NCBI RefSeq assembly: GCF_020103725.1
Contig: NZ_JAHXBG010000037.1
Coordinates: 1-64,000 of the forward strand
DNA from: Hyalangium gracile
GTDB taxonomy: Bacteria; Myxococcota; Myxococcia; Myxococcales; Myxococcaceae
Length of the DNA stretch: 64,000 bases
Reading direction: 5' to 3'
The translations under genes and the position numbers were made by a program. Shown here piece by piece: positions 45,463-53,669 of this stretch. The notes under the pieces were generated by a model. The model had not been told where the DNA came from. It saw only the letters and a program-made list of their open reading frames with translations, and did no database searches. The stretch's first letter is position 1, and every line of letters starts with the position of its first letter.

Positions 45463-46530
45463 TCAGAACGTGCCGCTCTGGATGACCTGCTCGGCGCGTG
45501 AGCACAGCAGGGACACGAACAGGCCGAACGCGGCGAAGCGCTCGTTGGTCGTCTGCCCCTTCGCATAGCGGTAGTAGATCTGCTGCGCGATGACGGCGAG
45601 CCGGAACAGGCCGAACACGTAATAGAAGTGGATGTCCTGGATGGGCAGGCCGGACTTCCGAGCGTAGGCCTCCACCACCTCGCGGCGGGTCATCATGCCC
45701 GGCGCGTGGGTGGGGAGCATGCGGGCCATCTGGAACTCCTCCGGATCATCCGCCTGGACCCAGTACGCCAGCGAGCAGCCCAGATCCATGAGCGGATCGC
45801 CCAGGGTGGCCATCTCCCAGTCGAGCACGCCGATGATCTTCAGCGGGTCCTTGGGATCGAGGACGACATTGTCGAACTTGTAGTCGTTGTGGATGAGCGC
45901 GGCGCGTCCGCTCTCGGGAGGCTGGTGCGCGGCGAGCCACTTCATGAGCTCCTCGGCGTCGGGCACGTCCTCGGTGCGCGCCTTGCGGTAGCGCTCGCTC
46001 CAGCCCTCGACCTGGCGGCGTACGTAGCCCTCGGGCTTGCCGAAGTCCGCCAGCCCCGCGGCCTGGACATCCACATGGTGCAGGGCCACCTGCACGTCCA
46101 CCAGGTGCTCGCAGAGCGTCCGCGCGTCCTGGGGGCTCAGGTGGAGGTTCGCGGGCAGATCCTTGCGCAGGATGAGGCCGTGGATGCGCTCCATCACGTA
46201 GAAGGGGCAGCCCATGACGCTCTCGTCCTCGCAGTAGACGACGGGCTTGGGGCAGTAGGGGAACACGCGCTGCAGGGCGGAGAGCACGCGGAACTCTCGC
46301 CCCATGTCGTGGGCCGTCTTCGCCTTGGTTCCGAAGGGAGGCCGGCGGAGCACCCACTCCTTGTCGCCCTGGCGCAGGAGGTAGGTGAGGTTGGAGGCGC
46401 CTCCCGCGAACTGGGTGATGTGCAGGGGGCCGGTGAAGACGGGGTTCTGGCGGGCCAGCCACTCCTGCAGCCTGCCAGCGTCCAGCTCCTCCCCGGAGCG
46501 CGGGGGCCGGGTCTCTTCGCGAGTGCTCAT
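45463..46530 (-). CDS. Aminoglycoside-phosphotransferase-like kinase (ACAD10/11 N-domain type)
   Basis: A 355-residue protein kinase-like enzyme. ITQFAGGASNLTYLL forms the nucleotide loop, LIHNDYKFDNVVLD the catalytic loop with its Asp and Asn, and GVLDWEMATLGDPLMDLG the metal-binding DxD-like motif. This form is the phosphotransferase found with acyl-CoA dehydrogenases, where it phosphorylates 4-hydroxyacyl groups for beta-oxidation; that substrate is inferred from family. No acyl-CoA dehydrogenase gene adjoins it in the window. It starts 10 bp after the phosphatase gene, forming a two-gene unit. Confidence 0.9.
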   Translation of the reverse strand: MSTREETRPPRSGEELDAGRLQEWLARQNPVFTGPLHITQFAGGASNLTYLLRQGDKEWVLRRPPFGTKAKTAHDMGREFRVLSALQRVFPYCPKPVVYCEDESVMGCPFYVMERIHGLILRKDLPANLHLSPQDARTLCEHLVDVQVALHHVDVQAAGLADFGKPEGYVRRQVEGWSERYRKARTEDVPDAEELMKWLAAHQPPESGRAALIHNDYKFDNVVLDPKDPLKIIGVLDWEMATLGDPLMDLGCSLAYWVQADDPEEFQMARMLPTHAPGMMTRREVVEAYARKSGLPIQDIHFYYVFGLFRLAVIAQQIYYRYAKGQTTNERFAAFGLFVSLLCSRAEQVIQSGTF

Positions 46531-46540
46531 GATCGTTCTC

Positions 46541-47236
46541 TCAGCGGTAGGTGAGCAGGCCGGGATCTCCCGCGAGCTCCAGGTGGGCCACGTTGTTGAA
46601 GCCGGACAGCATCAGCGTGCCGCGGCGCAGGCGCAGCTCGGTGAGGGAGGCGTTGTAGATCGTCCAGTTGAGGGCGAAGGTCTTCTCGGTGGTCAGCCCG
46701 AGCGCGGCCTGGACGGAGAAGGCGATGGGGCCGCCCGAGGTGACGATGACGATGCGATCGTGGTTGGAGCGGGCCATGCGCTCCAGGCTCTCGCGCAGAC
46801 GTGTCTGGAAGGCCTCCCACGACTCGAAGGGAGGGCGCTCGTGCGGGGTGCCGTCGACCCAGTGCTGCATCGCGCGCGCGAAGGCCGTCTGGAACTGACG
46901 GGTGTCCGAGAAGAGGGCGACGCGATCATCGGGCGACAGCCCCAGCTCCTGCATGACGCGGGGCAGGTACGCGCCGAAGATGGCCTCGTGATCGTACTCG
47001 TTGAAGCCGGCATGCGCGTCGGTGGACGGCGGTGTCTCCAGGCCCTGGAGCATCCCGGCGAGCGTGGCGCGCTGGCGGTCCAGGGTGCCGCTGATCCATG
47101 CGTCCGCGCGGAAGCCGGTGCGATGGAGGTGCTGGCCCAGCAGGAGCGCCTGGCGCTCGCCCAGAGGCGAGAGCCGGTCATAGTGGCTGGCCCCGAAGGA
47201 GGCCTGGCCGTGGCGGACGAGGTAGAGGCGGGTCAT
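46541..47236 (-). CDS. Histidine phosphatase family protein (phosphoglycerate-mutase-like)
   Basis: A 231-residue phosphatase with the catalytic VRHGQ motif (His9) at the N-terminus, LSPLGERQALLLGQHL, and the second catalytic histidine position represented by IVTSGGPI. The usual histidine of the second motif (VSHG) is replaced by a serine-containing SGG here, so catalysis may be altered. It is the first gene of a unit with the APH-like kinase, a phosphatase/kinase pairing. The substrate is unknown. Confidence 0.88.
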   Translation of the reverse strand: MTRLYLVRHGQASFGASHYDRLSPLGERQALLLGQHLHRTGFRADAWISGTLDRQRATLAGMLQGLETPPSTDAHAGFNEYDHEAIFGAYLPRVMQELGLSPDDRVALFSDTRQFQTAFARAMQHWVDGTPHERPPFESWEAFQTRLRESLERMARSNHDRIVIVTSGGPIAFSVQAALGLTTEKTFALNWTIYNASLTELRLRRGTLMLSGFNNVAHLELAGDPGLLTYR

Positions 47237-47327
47237 CTCTTGGCGGCAGGTGGGGGGAAACTAACAAGGTTCTCATGACACTGCGCGCCGATTCCAGGTA
47301 GCGTTGACACTTCAAAGGGGCGCGACG

Positions 47328-47833
47328 ATGAATGTGGACTCATGGCGCCTTCCTCTTGCGCGGAGGCATGCGCTGGGGCTTCGGCGCTGTCGTGGGTTGG
47401 CGCTGGCCATGCTGTTCGCGGGCTGCTCTCCAGCTCATCTGGATCCCGATGTCGTGCGTCCCTCGCCAGGAGCCCTCCTTCTGGAGCGCATCCCGGGACC
47501 AGGCTTCAGCGCCTTCGATTCCTAACTCCGATTTCCGAGGATGATGTGCTCTTCGTCGTGTCCCAGGGGCTGCGACATGGCTTTGAGGTCCGCACGAAGG
47601 ATGGCGACTTGCGGCTCTCCATTGTCGCTTTCTTCTCGGACGACCATGTCAGTCCGACGTGCAGTGGCTTCTATGTCTACACGCCGCAGACAAGCCAGAT
47701 CTTGAAATGGACTCGAGACGAAGGACGATGGGCCTGCGAGCAGACTCACGTCGTCAAGTGGCGCGAGGGTGACTCTCTGCGGTTCGATATCCAAGAGGCT
47801 CAGGCACCCTGTGCACAGAGGAATGCGCCATGA
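47328..47833 (+). pseudogene. Lipoprotein gene interrupted by a frameshift
   Basis: From the ATG at 47328 the first frame encodes a signal with lipobox FAGC (Cys33) and a short mature part, then stops at 47523-47525 right after GFSAFDS. From 47522 a second frame continues as LTPISEDDVLFVVSQGLRHG to the stop at 47831-47833, with good codon bias. Restoring one base at the junction gives a single lipoprotein of about 168 residues. No slippery heptamer is visible, so this looks like a mutation or sequencing error rather than programmed frameshifting. The end overlaps the next gene by four bases (ATGA), so coupling to a second lipoprotein was part of its design. Confidence 0.65.
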
Positions 47834-48447
47834 GGGGCTCGCTCCTGCTCATCGCAGTCGGTCTTTCCAGTTGTGTCCGGAGCCCGGTCCCCCACCCGGC
47901 GCCGTTGGAGCAGGATGAGTCCATCGTATTCCCGAAGTTCTCTGGTGCCGATACCCTCGTGACAGAAGAGCCGGGGCGAACATACGAGTTGGACGGGGCG
48001 ACGTTTCGGGCGCTCACGACCGCTTTTCAGGACTTCCTTCCCATGGCCACCCAGGAGTCTCCACCCTGCTGGAGCATGCCGGAGGCCTACCGCTACCGGG
48101 TCCTTCGGCAAGGGAACATCCTCTTCATCCACATCTCCGCGGAGCCTGCCGCCTGTGAAGGCAAGTTCCTGATGCTGGACTCTGGCGTGCGATACGCCAT
48201 CAGCGTGGATGGCCGCATCCTCAGGCGTCTGTTCACCGGAGAGCCCGAAGGGGTCCCCCCCCCTGTGCCCATGGATGGGGGGACGAGTGGAGGCTCGGTT
48301 GAGCTCGACCTCTCACCCCTCCAGGCCGCGCCCGCGGAGGACCTGCCCCCATTCTTGCGCGCGCGCGGGCTCGATGGAGGCATTGTGACGGAACTGGATG
48401 CGGGAGTGGCTCGAGACGGGGGCGTTACCGAGCCATTGGCTCGGTAG
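47830..48447 (+). CDS. Lipoprotein of unknown function
   Basis: A 205-residue protein with a short signal ending in the lipobox LSSC (Cys15). The mature part has a compact beta-rich region (YRYRVLRQGNILFIHISAEP, KFLMLDSGVRYAISVDGR) and an Asp/Gly/Pro-rich tail. It has few cysteines and no recognised motif. It is coupled to the frameshifted lipoprotein gene upstream, so the pair probably forms one surface complex. Confidence 0.7.
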   Translation: MRGSLLLIAVGLSSCVRSPVPHPAPLEQDESIVFPKFSGADTLVTEEPGRTYELDGATFRALTTAFQDFLPMATQESPPCWSMPEAYRYRVLRQGNILFIHISAEPAACEGKFLMLDSGVRYAISVDGRILRRLFTGEPEGVPPPVPMDGGTSGGSVELDLSPLQAAPAEDLPPFLRARGLDGGIVTELDAGVARDGGVTEPLAR

Positions 48448-48522
48448 GAGCCGCATGGCTGGGACGTCCCTTCAGAAGATCGATCGTTCCGTCGGAGGAG
48501 GCTGATTGAGGCCGGAGCCCGC

Positions 48523-49233
48523 TCAGCGGGCCTTGCCGATGTGCTTGTCGTAGTGCTCCTGCAGCGCGACGAAGTAGCCGCGCTCCTCCCAGAGCGCCGC
48601 GGCGAGCCGGTCCGCCAGGGAGGCCACCTCGGCGGCCTCTCCCTGCTCCGGACTGCGGGGCTGCCCCACCAGGGGATTCATCAGGGCCTTGGCGACCTCG
48701 GTGAGCAGCAGCCGGCTGCCCTCGAAGAGCCGCCCCAGCAGCTGGTTGATGGGCCGCGAGTCCATCTCCTTGCAGGCCGCCAGGATGGCGTCGTGCACCT
48801 TCAGCGCGGCGTCTCCCTCCAGCGAGCTCGCGCTCAGGTCCCCACGGACCAGGGCGTGCTGGAGCAGGTAGCCGTGGTGCAGGGAGTACGAGGCCATGTC
48901 CACGCAGTCCTTCACCCAGAGCACCAGGAAGGCCTTGCGCCAGACCCTCCGGAAGGGAAGGAGCGCCACCGACTTGAGGAACCCGAGCAGCTGGCTGCCC
49001 AGGGTGGACTTCACGTGCGAGCCGGCGAGGACCCTCAGGGCCTTGGGGGGAGCGGACAGGCCATGCTCCTGGAGCACGGCGCGGACCATGCGCTCGCGCA
49101 CCTGGCGGAGCGCGTAGTCGTCCAGGTAGGGGATGGGGATGAGCGGCGTCAGGCCGGAGACCACGGCATGGAAGGCCACGCGTCCGATCTGGGGCGGCGG
49201 AGCACTGGAGGGTCGCGGAGTCGACTCAGTCAT
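48523..49233 (-). CDS. Conserved-looking membrane-associated protein, unknown function
   Basis: A 236-residue protein with a Pro-rich N-terminus, a hydrophobic region FHAVVSGLTPLIPIPYLDDY, a second around residues 80-112 (LLGFLKSVALLPF, KAFLVLWVKDCVDMASYSL) and a helical C-terminal half. No signal peptide or enzymatic motif is seen. It is divergent from the DEAD-box helicase gene with 78 bp between starts, so the promoters overlap. Confidence 0.65.
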   Translation of the reverse strand: MTESTPRPSSAPPPQIGRVAFHAVVSGLTPLIPIPYLDDYALRQVRERMVRAVLQEHGLSAPPKALRVLAGSHVKSTLGSQLLGFLKSVALLPFRRVWRKAFLVLWVKDCVDMASYSLHHGYLLQHALVRGDLSASSLEGDAALKVHDAILAACKEMDSRPINQLLGRLFEGSRLLLTEVAKALMNPLVGQPRSPEQGEAAEVASLADRLAAALWEERGYFVALQEHYDKHIGKAR

Positions 49234-49311
49234 GCCCTATTCATACACCTCTCGACGCTGAGGCGTGTTCCGCCTCACCCGTTGGCTCGAGGAGTGATAC
49301 AAGCCGCTGAC

Positions 49312-51057
49312 GTGAAGGAACCTTCGACTCCTCCAGCTGATGTCACCTTCGACTCCCTCGGGCTCGAGGCCCCTCTCGTCGAGGCGATTCGTGCCCTCGG
49401 ATACGAGGAGCCCACCCCCATCCAGCAGGCGGCGCTCCCTCCGCTGCTCGCGGGCAAGGATCTGCTCGGCATTGCCGCGACGGGGACGGGGAAGACGGCC
49501 GCGTTCGCGCTCCCGCTCCTGCAGCACCTCACCCCAGGGAGCCGCGGGCCGTTCACCGCCTCGGCGCTCGTGCTCGTGCCCACGCGAGAGCTCGCCATGC
49601 AGGTGGCCGAGGCCATCCACCGCTATGGCCAGAAGCTGGGCGTGAGCGTGCTGCCCCTCTACGGCGGGCAGGTGATCGGCCAGCAGCTCCGGGTCCTCAA
49701 GCGGGGCGTGGACGTCGTCGTCGCCACTCCCGGCCGGGCGCTCGACCACCTCCAGCGCAAGACGCTGAAGCTCGAGGAGGTGCGCACCGTGGTCCTCGAC
49801 GAGGCCGACGAGATGCTCGACATGGGCTTCGCCGAGGATCTCGAGGCCATCCTGTCCGCCACGCCCGAGGAGCGACAGACGGCGCTCTTCTCCGCGACGC
49901 TCCCGCCGCGCATCGCCGCCATCGCCGAGCGCCACCTCCGTGAGCCCGTGCGGGTGCGCATCGCCCGCGAGAAGGTGGAGCCGGGCGAGCTGCCGCGCAT
50001 CCGGCAGACGGCCTACATCGTCCCGCGCGCCTTCAAGGTGGCCACGCTCTGCCGTGTCCTGGACGTGGAGTCCCCCACGGCGGCCATCGTCTTCTGCCGC
50101 ACCCGCACCGAGGTGGACGAGCTCACCGTGTCCCTCAACGGCCGCGGCTGGCGGGCGCAGGCGCTCCATGGCGGCATGAGCCAGGAGCAGCGCGATCGGG
50201 TCATCAAGCAGCTCAAGTCCCACACGACGGATCTGCTGGTGGCCACGGACGTGGCGGCGCGCGGGCTCGACATTCCGCGGCTGTCGCACGTGGTGAACTT
50301 CGACGTGCCCAACGCGCCCGAGGCCTACGTGCACCGCATCGGGCGCACGGGTCGGGCCGGGCGCGAGGGCGTGGCCATCACGCTCGTGGAGCCCCGGGAG
50401 CACCGGCTGCTGCGCAACCTGGAGAAGCTCACCGGCCAGCGCATCGAGATGGCGGCCGTGCCCACCGTGGCGGACCTGCGCGCCCGGCACCTGGAGCTCA
50501 CCCGCGCCTCGCTGCGGGAGGTGCTCGTGGCCGGAGGGCTCGATCCGTTCCGGAGCGTGGTCGAGGATCTGGCGGCCGAGTTCGACGTGATGGATGTCGC
50601 CGCCGCGGCGGTGAAGTCGCTCCAGGAGTCCCGAGACGATGGGCGCGGGGGGGATGAGGAGGAGATCCCCGTCGTGGCGCCTCCGACCGAGAAGCGATCC
50701 CGCTTCGAGAAGCCGGATCGCAAGGGCCCCGCGGAGCGCCCAGGGAAGAAGGCCGGGTTCGCCGAGCGCCCCGGGCGCGCCGAGCATGGGCCCCGCCGCC
50801 GAGCGGAGCGGCCGGACTGGGACATCACTCGTCTCTATATTGGAGCGGGCCGGAACGCGGGCATGCGCCCCGCGGATCTGGTGGGCGCCATCGCGGGCGA
50901 GGCGGGCCTGGAGGCCTCACAGATCGGCGCCATCCAGATTGCCGATGCCTTCTCGCTCGTGGAGGTGCCCGAGCCGGCCGCCGATCGCATCATCACGGCG
51001 CTGCGCCAGGCCACCCTGCGGGGCCGCAAGGTCCCTGTCCGCAGGGATCGCGGCTGA
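49312..51057 (+). CDS. DEAD-box RNA helicase with DbpA-type RNA-binding domain
   Basis: A 581-residue ATP-dependent RNA helicase. Motifs in order are Q-motif PTPIQQ (35-40), Walker A AATGTGKT (55-62), PTREL, TPGR, DEAD at 163-166, SAT in LFSATLPP, and HRIGRTGR in the second RecA domain. A basic linker is followed by a C-terminal DbpA-like RNA-binding fold (TRLYIGAGRNAGMRPADLVG, VEVPEPAADRII). DbpA-class helicases assist large-subunit ribosome assembly, and a similar role is likely. The start is uncertain: GTG at 49312 is used, with another GTG at 49294. No strong ribosome-binding site is seen for either. Confidence 0.93.
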   Translation: MKEPSTPPADVTFDSLGLEAPLVEAIRALGYEEPTPIQQAALPPLLAGKDLLGIAATGTGKTAAFALPLLQHLTPGSRGPFTASALVLVPTRELAMQVAEAIHRYGQKLGVSVLPLYGGQVIGQQLRVLKRGVDVVVATPGRALDHLQRKTLKLEEVRTVVLDEADEMLDMGFAEDLEAILSATPEERQTALFSATLPPRIAAIAERHLREPVRVRIAREKVEPGELPRIRQTAYIVPRAFKVATLCRVLDVESPTAAIVFCRTRTEVDELTVSLNGRGWRAQALHGGMSQEQRDRVIKQLKSHTTDLLVATDVAARGLDIPRLSHVVNFDVPNAPEAYVHRIGRTGRAGREGVAITLVEPREHRLLRNLEKLTGQRIEMAAVPTVADLRARHLELTRASLREVLVAGGLDPFRSVVEDLAAEFDVMDVAAAAVKSLQESRDDGRGGDEEEIPVVAPPTEKRSRFEKPDRKGPAERPGKKAGFAERPGRAEHGPRRRAERPDWDITRLYIGAGRNAGMRPADLVGAIAGEAGLEASQIGAIQIADAFSLVEVPEPAADRIITALRQATLRGRKVPVRRDRG

Positions 51058-51116
51058 GGGATTCCCGTAGGTCCCGGTGCATTGCGGCGCCGGAGAGCGC
51101 TCGATAATCTGTCCGT

Positions 51117-52103
51117 ATGGCCGAGGACGCGAGCGGCGGACCGCCCCAGACAGCTGGAGAAGTATCGGCGGAGATGGCCGAGCTCGAGAGCGTCAGCTCG
51201 CAGCCAGCCTACGACTCCTTCGTGGCCGCCGCGAAGGCCGTCGACCCGGCCACCATCGAGGAGTGCTGCGCGGATCTCGTGCTCACCTACCAGAACGTGA
51301 CGCGCGGAGTGGAGGCGGTGCTCGGCAGCGGGGCGGTGGTCATCGGCAAGCTGCCCAACGTGGACGTCGTGGAGCTCTCGATGCTCCCGCGGCTGGTCCA
51401 GGGCGTGGCCTTCGCCGCGCTGCAGGTCCAGCGGGAGCTCCGGTCCATCTCCTTCGGGACGCTGTTCGATCAGGCGCAGACCCTGCGCCGCAAGATGCGC
51501 AAGGCCGCCGACGCCCTCGCCGAGGCCGGCCTGCTGGCCGACGCCGACGCGGATGAAGTCCGCCTCCACGGGCAGCAGGACGTCCTGGAGGACTGCCTCG
51601 CGCTGGCCGCGGTGTTTCGGCGGAACGAGTCGAGGATCACCGGCCGCTCGCCCGTGAGCCCCACCGAGATCCGCGACGCGGAGCAGATCGCGGAGAAGCT
51701 GAAGGTGCTGCTCGGGCAGCAGGCGAGCACGGGCGATGGCGCGCCGAGCCTCGTGAGGTTCATCGAGATGCGCGACCGCTTCTGGACGCTGCTGGTCCTG
51801 CGCCATGACGTGCTGTGGCGCTGCGGTGCGTGGCTCTACGGCCGAGCGGTGGACGATCGCGTCCCACCCCTCGTGGTCCGCCAGCCCATGGTCCGCAGGC
51901 CTCGGAGCGCGCCGGCGGAGCGTGAGGCCGTCCGGCCGGAGCCGCGGCGGACCATGAACCCTCCGGCCATCATGCCCGCGCGGGTGAGTCCTCCCAGCGC
52001 GGCGCCCGTGCGCGAATCGACGCGGCACCTGGACGATCTGCAGCGCGAGCTGGAGAGGAAGACGCGCTTCCTCATCCGGATCGGCGCCATCCGCCCGCGC
52101 TGA
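51117..52103 (+). CDS. Helical protein of unknown function
   Basis: A 328-residue protein without signal peptide or clear membrane helices. Residues 30-240 are mostly alpha-helical and hydrophobic-heptad-like (VVELSMLPRLVQGVAFAALQ, LFDQAQTLRRKMRKAADALA). The C-terminal 80 residues are Arg/Pro-rich and end in a short helix (LDDLQRELERKTRFL). No domain is recognised. It follows the helicase by 59 bp on the same strand and may be cotranscribed. Confidence 0.65.
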   Translation: MAEDASGGPPQTAGEVSAEMAELESVSSQPAYDSFVAAAKAVDPATIEECCADLVLTYQNVTRGVEAVLGSGAVVIGKLPNVDVVELSMLPRLVQGVAFAALQVQRELRSISFGTLFDQAQTLRRKMRKAADALAEAGLLADADADEVRLHGQQDVLEDCLALAAVFRRNESRITGRSPVSPTEIRDAEQIAEKLKVLLGQQASTGDGAPSLVRFIEMRDRFWTLLVLRHDVLWRCGAWLYGRAVDDRVPPLVVRQPMVRRPRSAPAEREAVRPEPRRTMNPPAIMPARVSPPSAAPVRESTRHLDDLQRELERKTRFLIRIGAIRPR

Positions 52104-52145
52104 GCCCGTCCCGGTCCTCGGGCCCCGCCACGGCAGGGCAGGGCG

Positions 52146-53627
52146 TTACGGCGCGGGACTCTGCGCGTTGGTCGAGGTGGGAGCGGCGTCCGTCAGGACG
52201 ATCACCTCGGCGCGGCGGTTGAGCTGCCGCTCCTCCTCGGTGGCGGGCCTGGCGCTCAGCGGCCACTCCGCGCCGAAGCCGCGGATGCGCACCTGCGTCG
52301 CGGGGATGCCCTGGTTGACCAGGTAGCGGCGCACGGCCTGGGCGCGCCGCAGCGACATGAACATGTCGGAGGTGTCGGTGCCCTCGGTGTCCGCGTGGCC
52401 CTCGATGATGACGGTGCCTCCCCGGTGCAGCTCCGACAGCTGGAGCACGGCCTGATCCAGCAGCGGCACGACGCCCGGCAGCTCCGCGCTGCCCTGGGAG
52501 AAGGCAATCACCCCTCGCAGGACGACCTTCTCCTGCGGCGTGGGCTGATAGGGCCGCAGCGGCTCCTTCTTGCCCTGCTGCTCGGCGTTCTCCAGGGGAT
52601 CGCCCCGAGACAGGGAGTTGAGCTCCCAGGTGCTGACGGGGCGGACGCGCTCCTCCTCCTGCTGGCGCGTGGGGGTGGCCAGGGCGAGCTGGAGCTCGCG
52701 ATCGGCGGTCGCGTCCATGAAGGAGAGCTTCGGCGGAGGCTCGCTGCGGAAGCTGACGCCGGCCAGCATGCGGAAGCGAGGCGCTCCGAGGGCGCCGCCC
52801 AGGCCAGGGCCTCCCATGAGGAAGGCGTCCAGCCCCGCGGGCAGGGGGAAGCGCACGCCTCCGAGCAGATCCATGGACACCTGGGGAGACAGCGTGGCGC
52901 GCAGGCCCAGCTCTCCGCGCAGCCCCTTGCCCGTGGTGGCCAGCGCGGCGCCCAGGCGGATCTCCGAGTTGGCGCCCTGCTTGGCCGCGCCCGCGGAGGT
53001 GGCCAGGAGGATGGAGGGGCGGAACAGCACGCCCGCCTCGAGCGAGGGTGCCACCCAGCCCAGGCTGGTGCCCACCGTCATGCGCGCGTGGAAGCGGGGA
53101 CCATCATCTCCGGCCAGGGCCGAGCCGTTGCCGAAGGGCAGCCCCACGCCCAGATCCGCGGACAGATCCACCGGCTGGCGCTGGCGGCGGGACAGCAGGC
53201 CCAGCCGCGCCTGGAGCACGGGCGTGCCCAGTCCCTGGGCAGCCAGCTGGCCGAGGCCTACCAGCGCCGGATCATCTCCCTGCTGCCACAATACGAAGGG
53301 CAGCTGGGCGCTGACCTCGAGCCAGGGCAGGACGCCATAGCCGGCGGAGAGTAGCGCGGTGGCCCGGTTGCGCACCACCTGGAGGTCTCCCTCGCCGTCG
53401 TTCAGCACGAGGGGGAGCCGCTGGTAGTGCCCGAGCAGACTCACATTGAGGCCACCGGGGACCATCAGCTCCCCGTTGCCGACCAAGGTGGTACCACGCC
53501 CTACGTTGGTCTCCAGGCGCTCCAGGTCGAAGCCTGGCAACTGCTCGTCGGAGGACTGTGCCGCGGCCAGAGAACACACCAGCAGTGCTGCGGCCATTGC
53601 CCCCCTGGCGGATGAATGTAAGCTCAT
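52146..53627 (-). CDS. OmpA-family outer-membrane protein with N-terminal barrel-like domain
   Basis: A 493-residue protein with signal peptide (AMAAALLVCSLAAA). Residues about 40-290 show repeated amphipathic strands, likely a beta-barrel (GVLPWLEVSAQLPFVL, VDLSADLGVGLPFGNG, LRGELGLRATL). After a linker, 370-490 is an OmpA C-terminal domain (VVLRGVIAFSQGSAELPG, IIEGHADTEGTDTSD, SLRRAQAVRRYLVNQG, IRGFGAEWP). It should bind peptidoglycan and sit in the outer membrane. It is divergent from the repeat-protein gene, 42 bp apart, so the two may share control. ATG at 53627 is used; an alternative lies at 53597. Confidence 0.88.
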   Translation of the reverse strand: MSLHSSARGAMAAALLVCSLAAAQSSDEQLPGFDLERLETNVGRGTTLVGNGELMVPGGLNVSLLGHYQRLPLVLNDGEGDLQVVRNRATALLSAGYGVLPWLEVSAQLPFVLWQQGDDPALVGLGQLAAQGLGTPVLQARLGLLSRRQRQPVDLSADLGVGLPFGNGSALAGDDGPRFHARMTVGTSLGWVAPSLEAGVLFRPSILLATSAGAAKQGANSEIRLGAALATTGKGLRGELGLRATLSPQVSMDLLGGVRFPLPAGLDAFLMGGPGLGGALGAPRFRMLAGVSFRSEPPPKLSFMDATADRELQLALATPTRQQEEERVRPVSTWELNSLSRGDPLENAEQQGKKEPLRPYQPTPQEKVVLRGVIAFSQGSAELPGVVPLLDQAVLQLSELHRGGTVIIEGHADTEGTDTSDMFMSLRRAQAVRRYLVNQGIPATQVRIRGFGAEWPLSARPATEEERQLNRRAEVIVLTDAAPTSTNAQSPAP

Positions 53628-53669
53628 GAACAGGTAGAATCCTACCGCTCTTTGCGTGGGGAGGGGCAA

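Noticed and set aside
45463-47236. Kinase/phosphatase pair as an aminoglycoside resistance locus
   Set aside because: The kinase matches the acyl-CoA-dehydrogenase-associated subgroup and the partner is a generic histidine phosphatase.
47500-47540. Programmed frameshift in the lipoprotein gene
   Set aside because: No slippery heptamer or downstream structure could be seen at the junction GATTCCTAACT.
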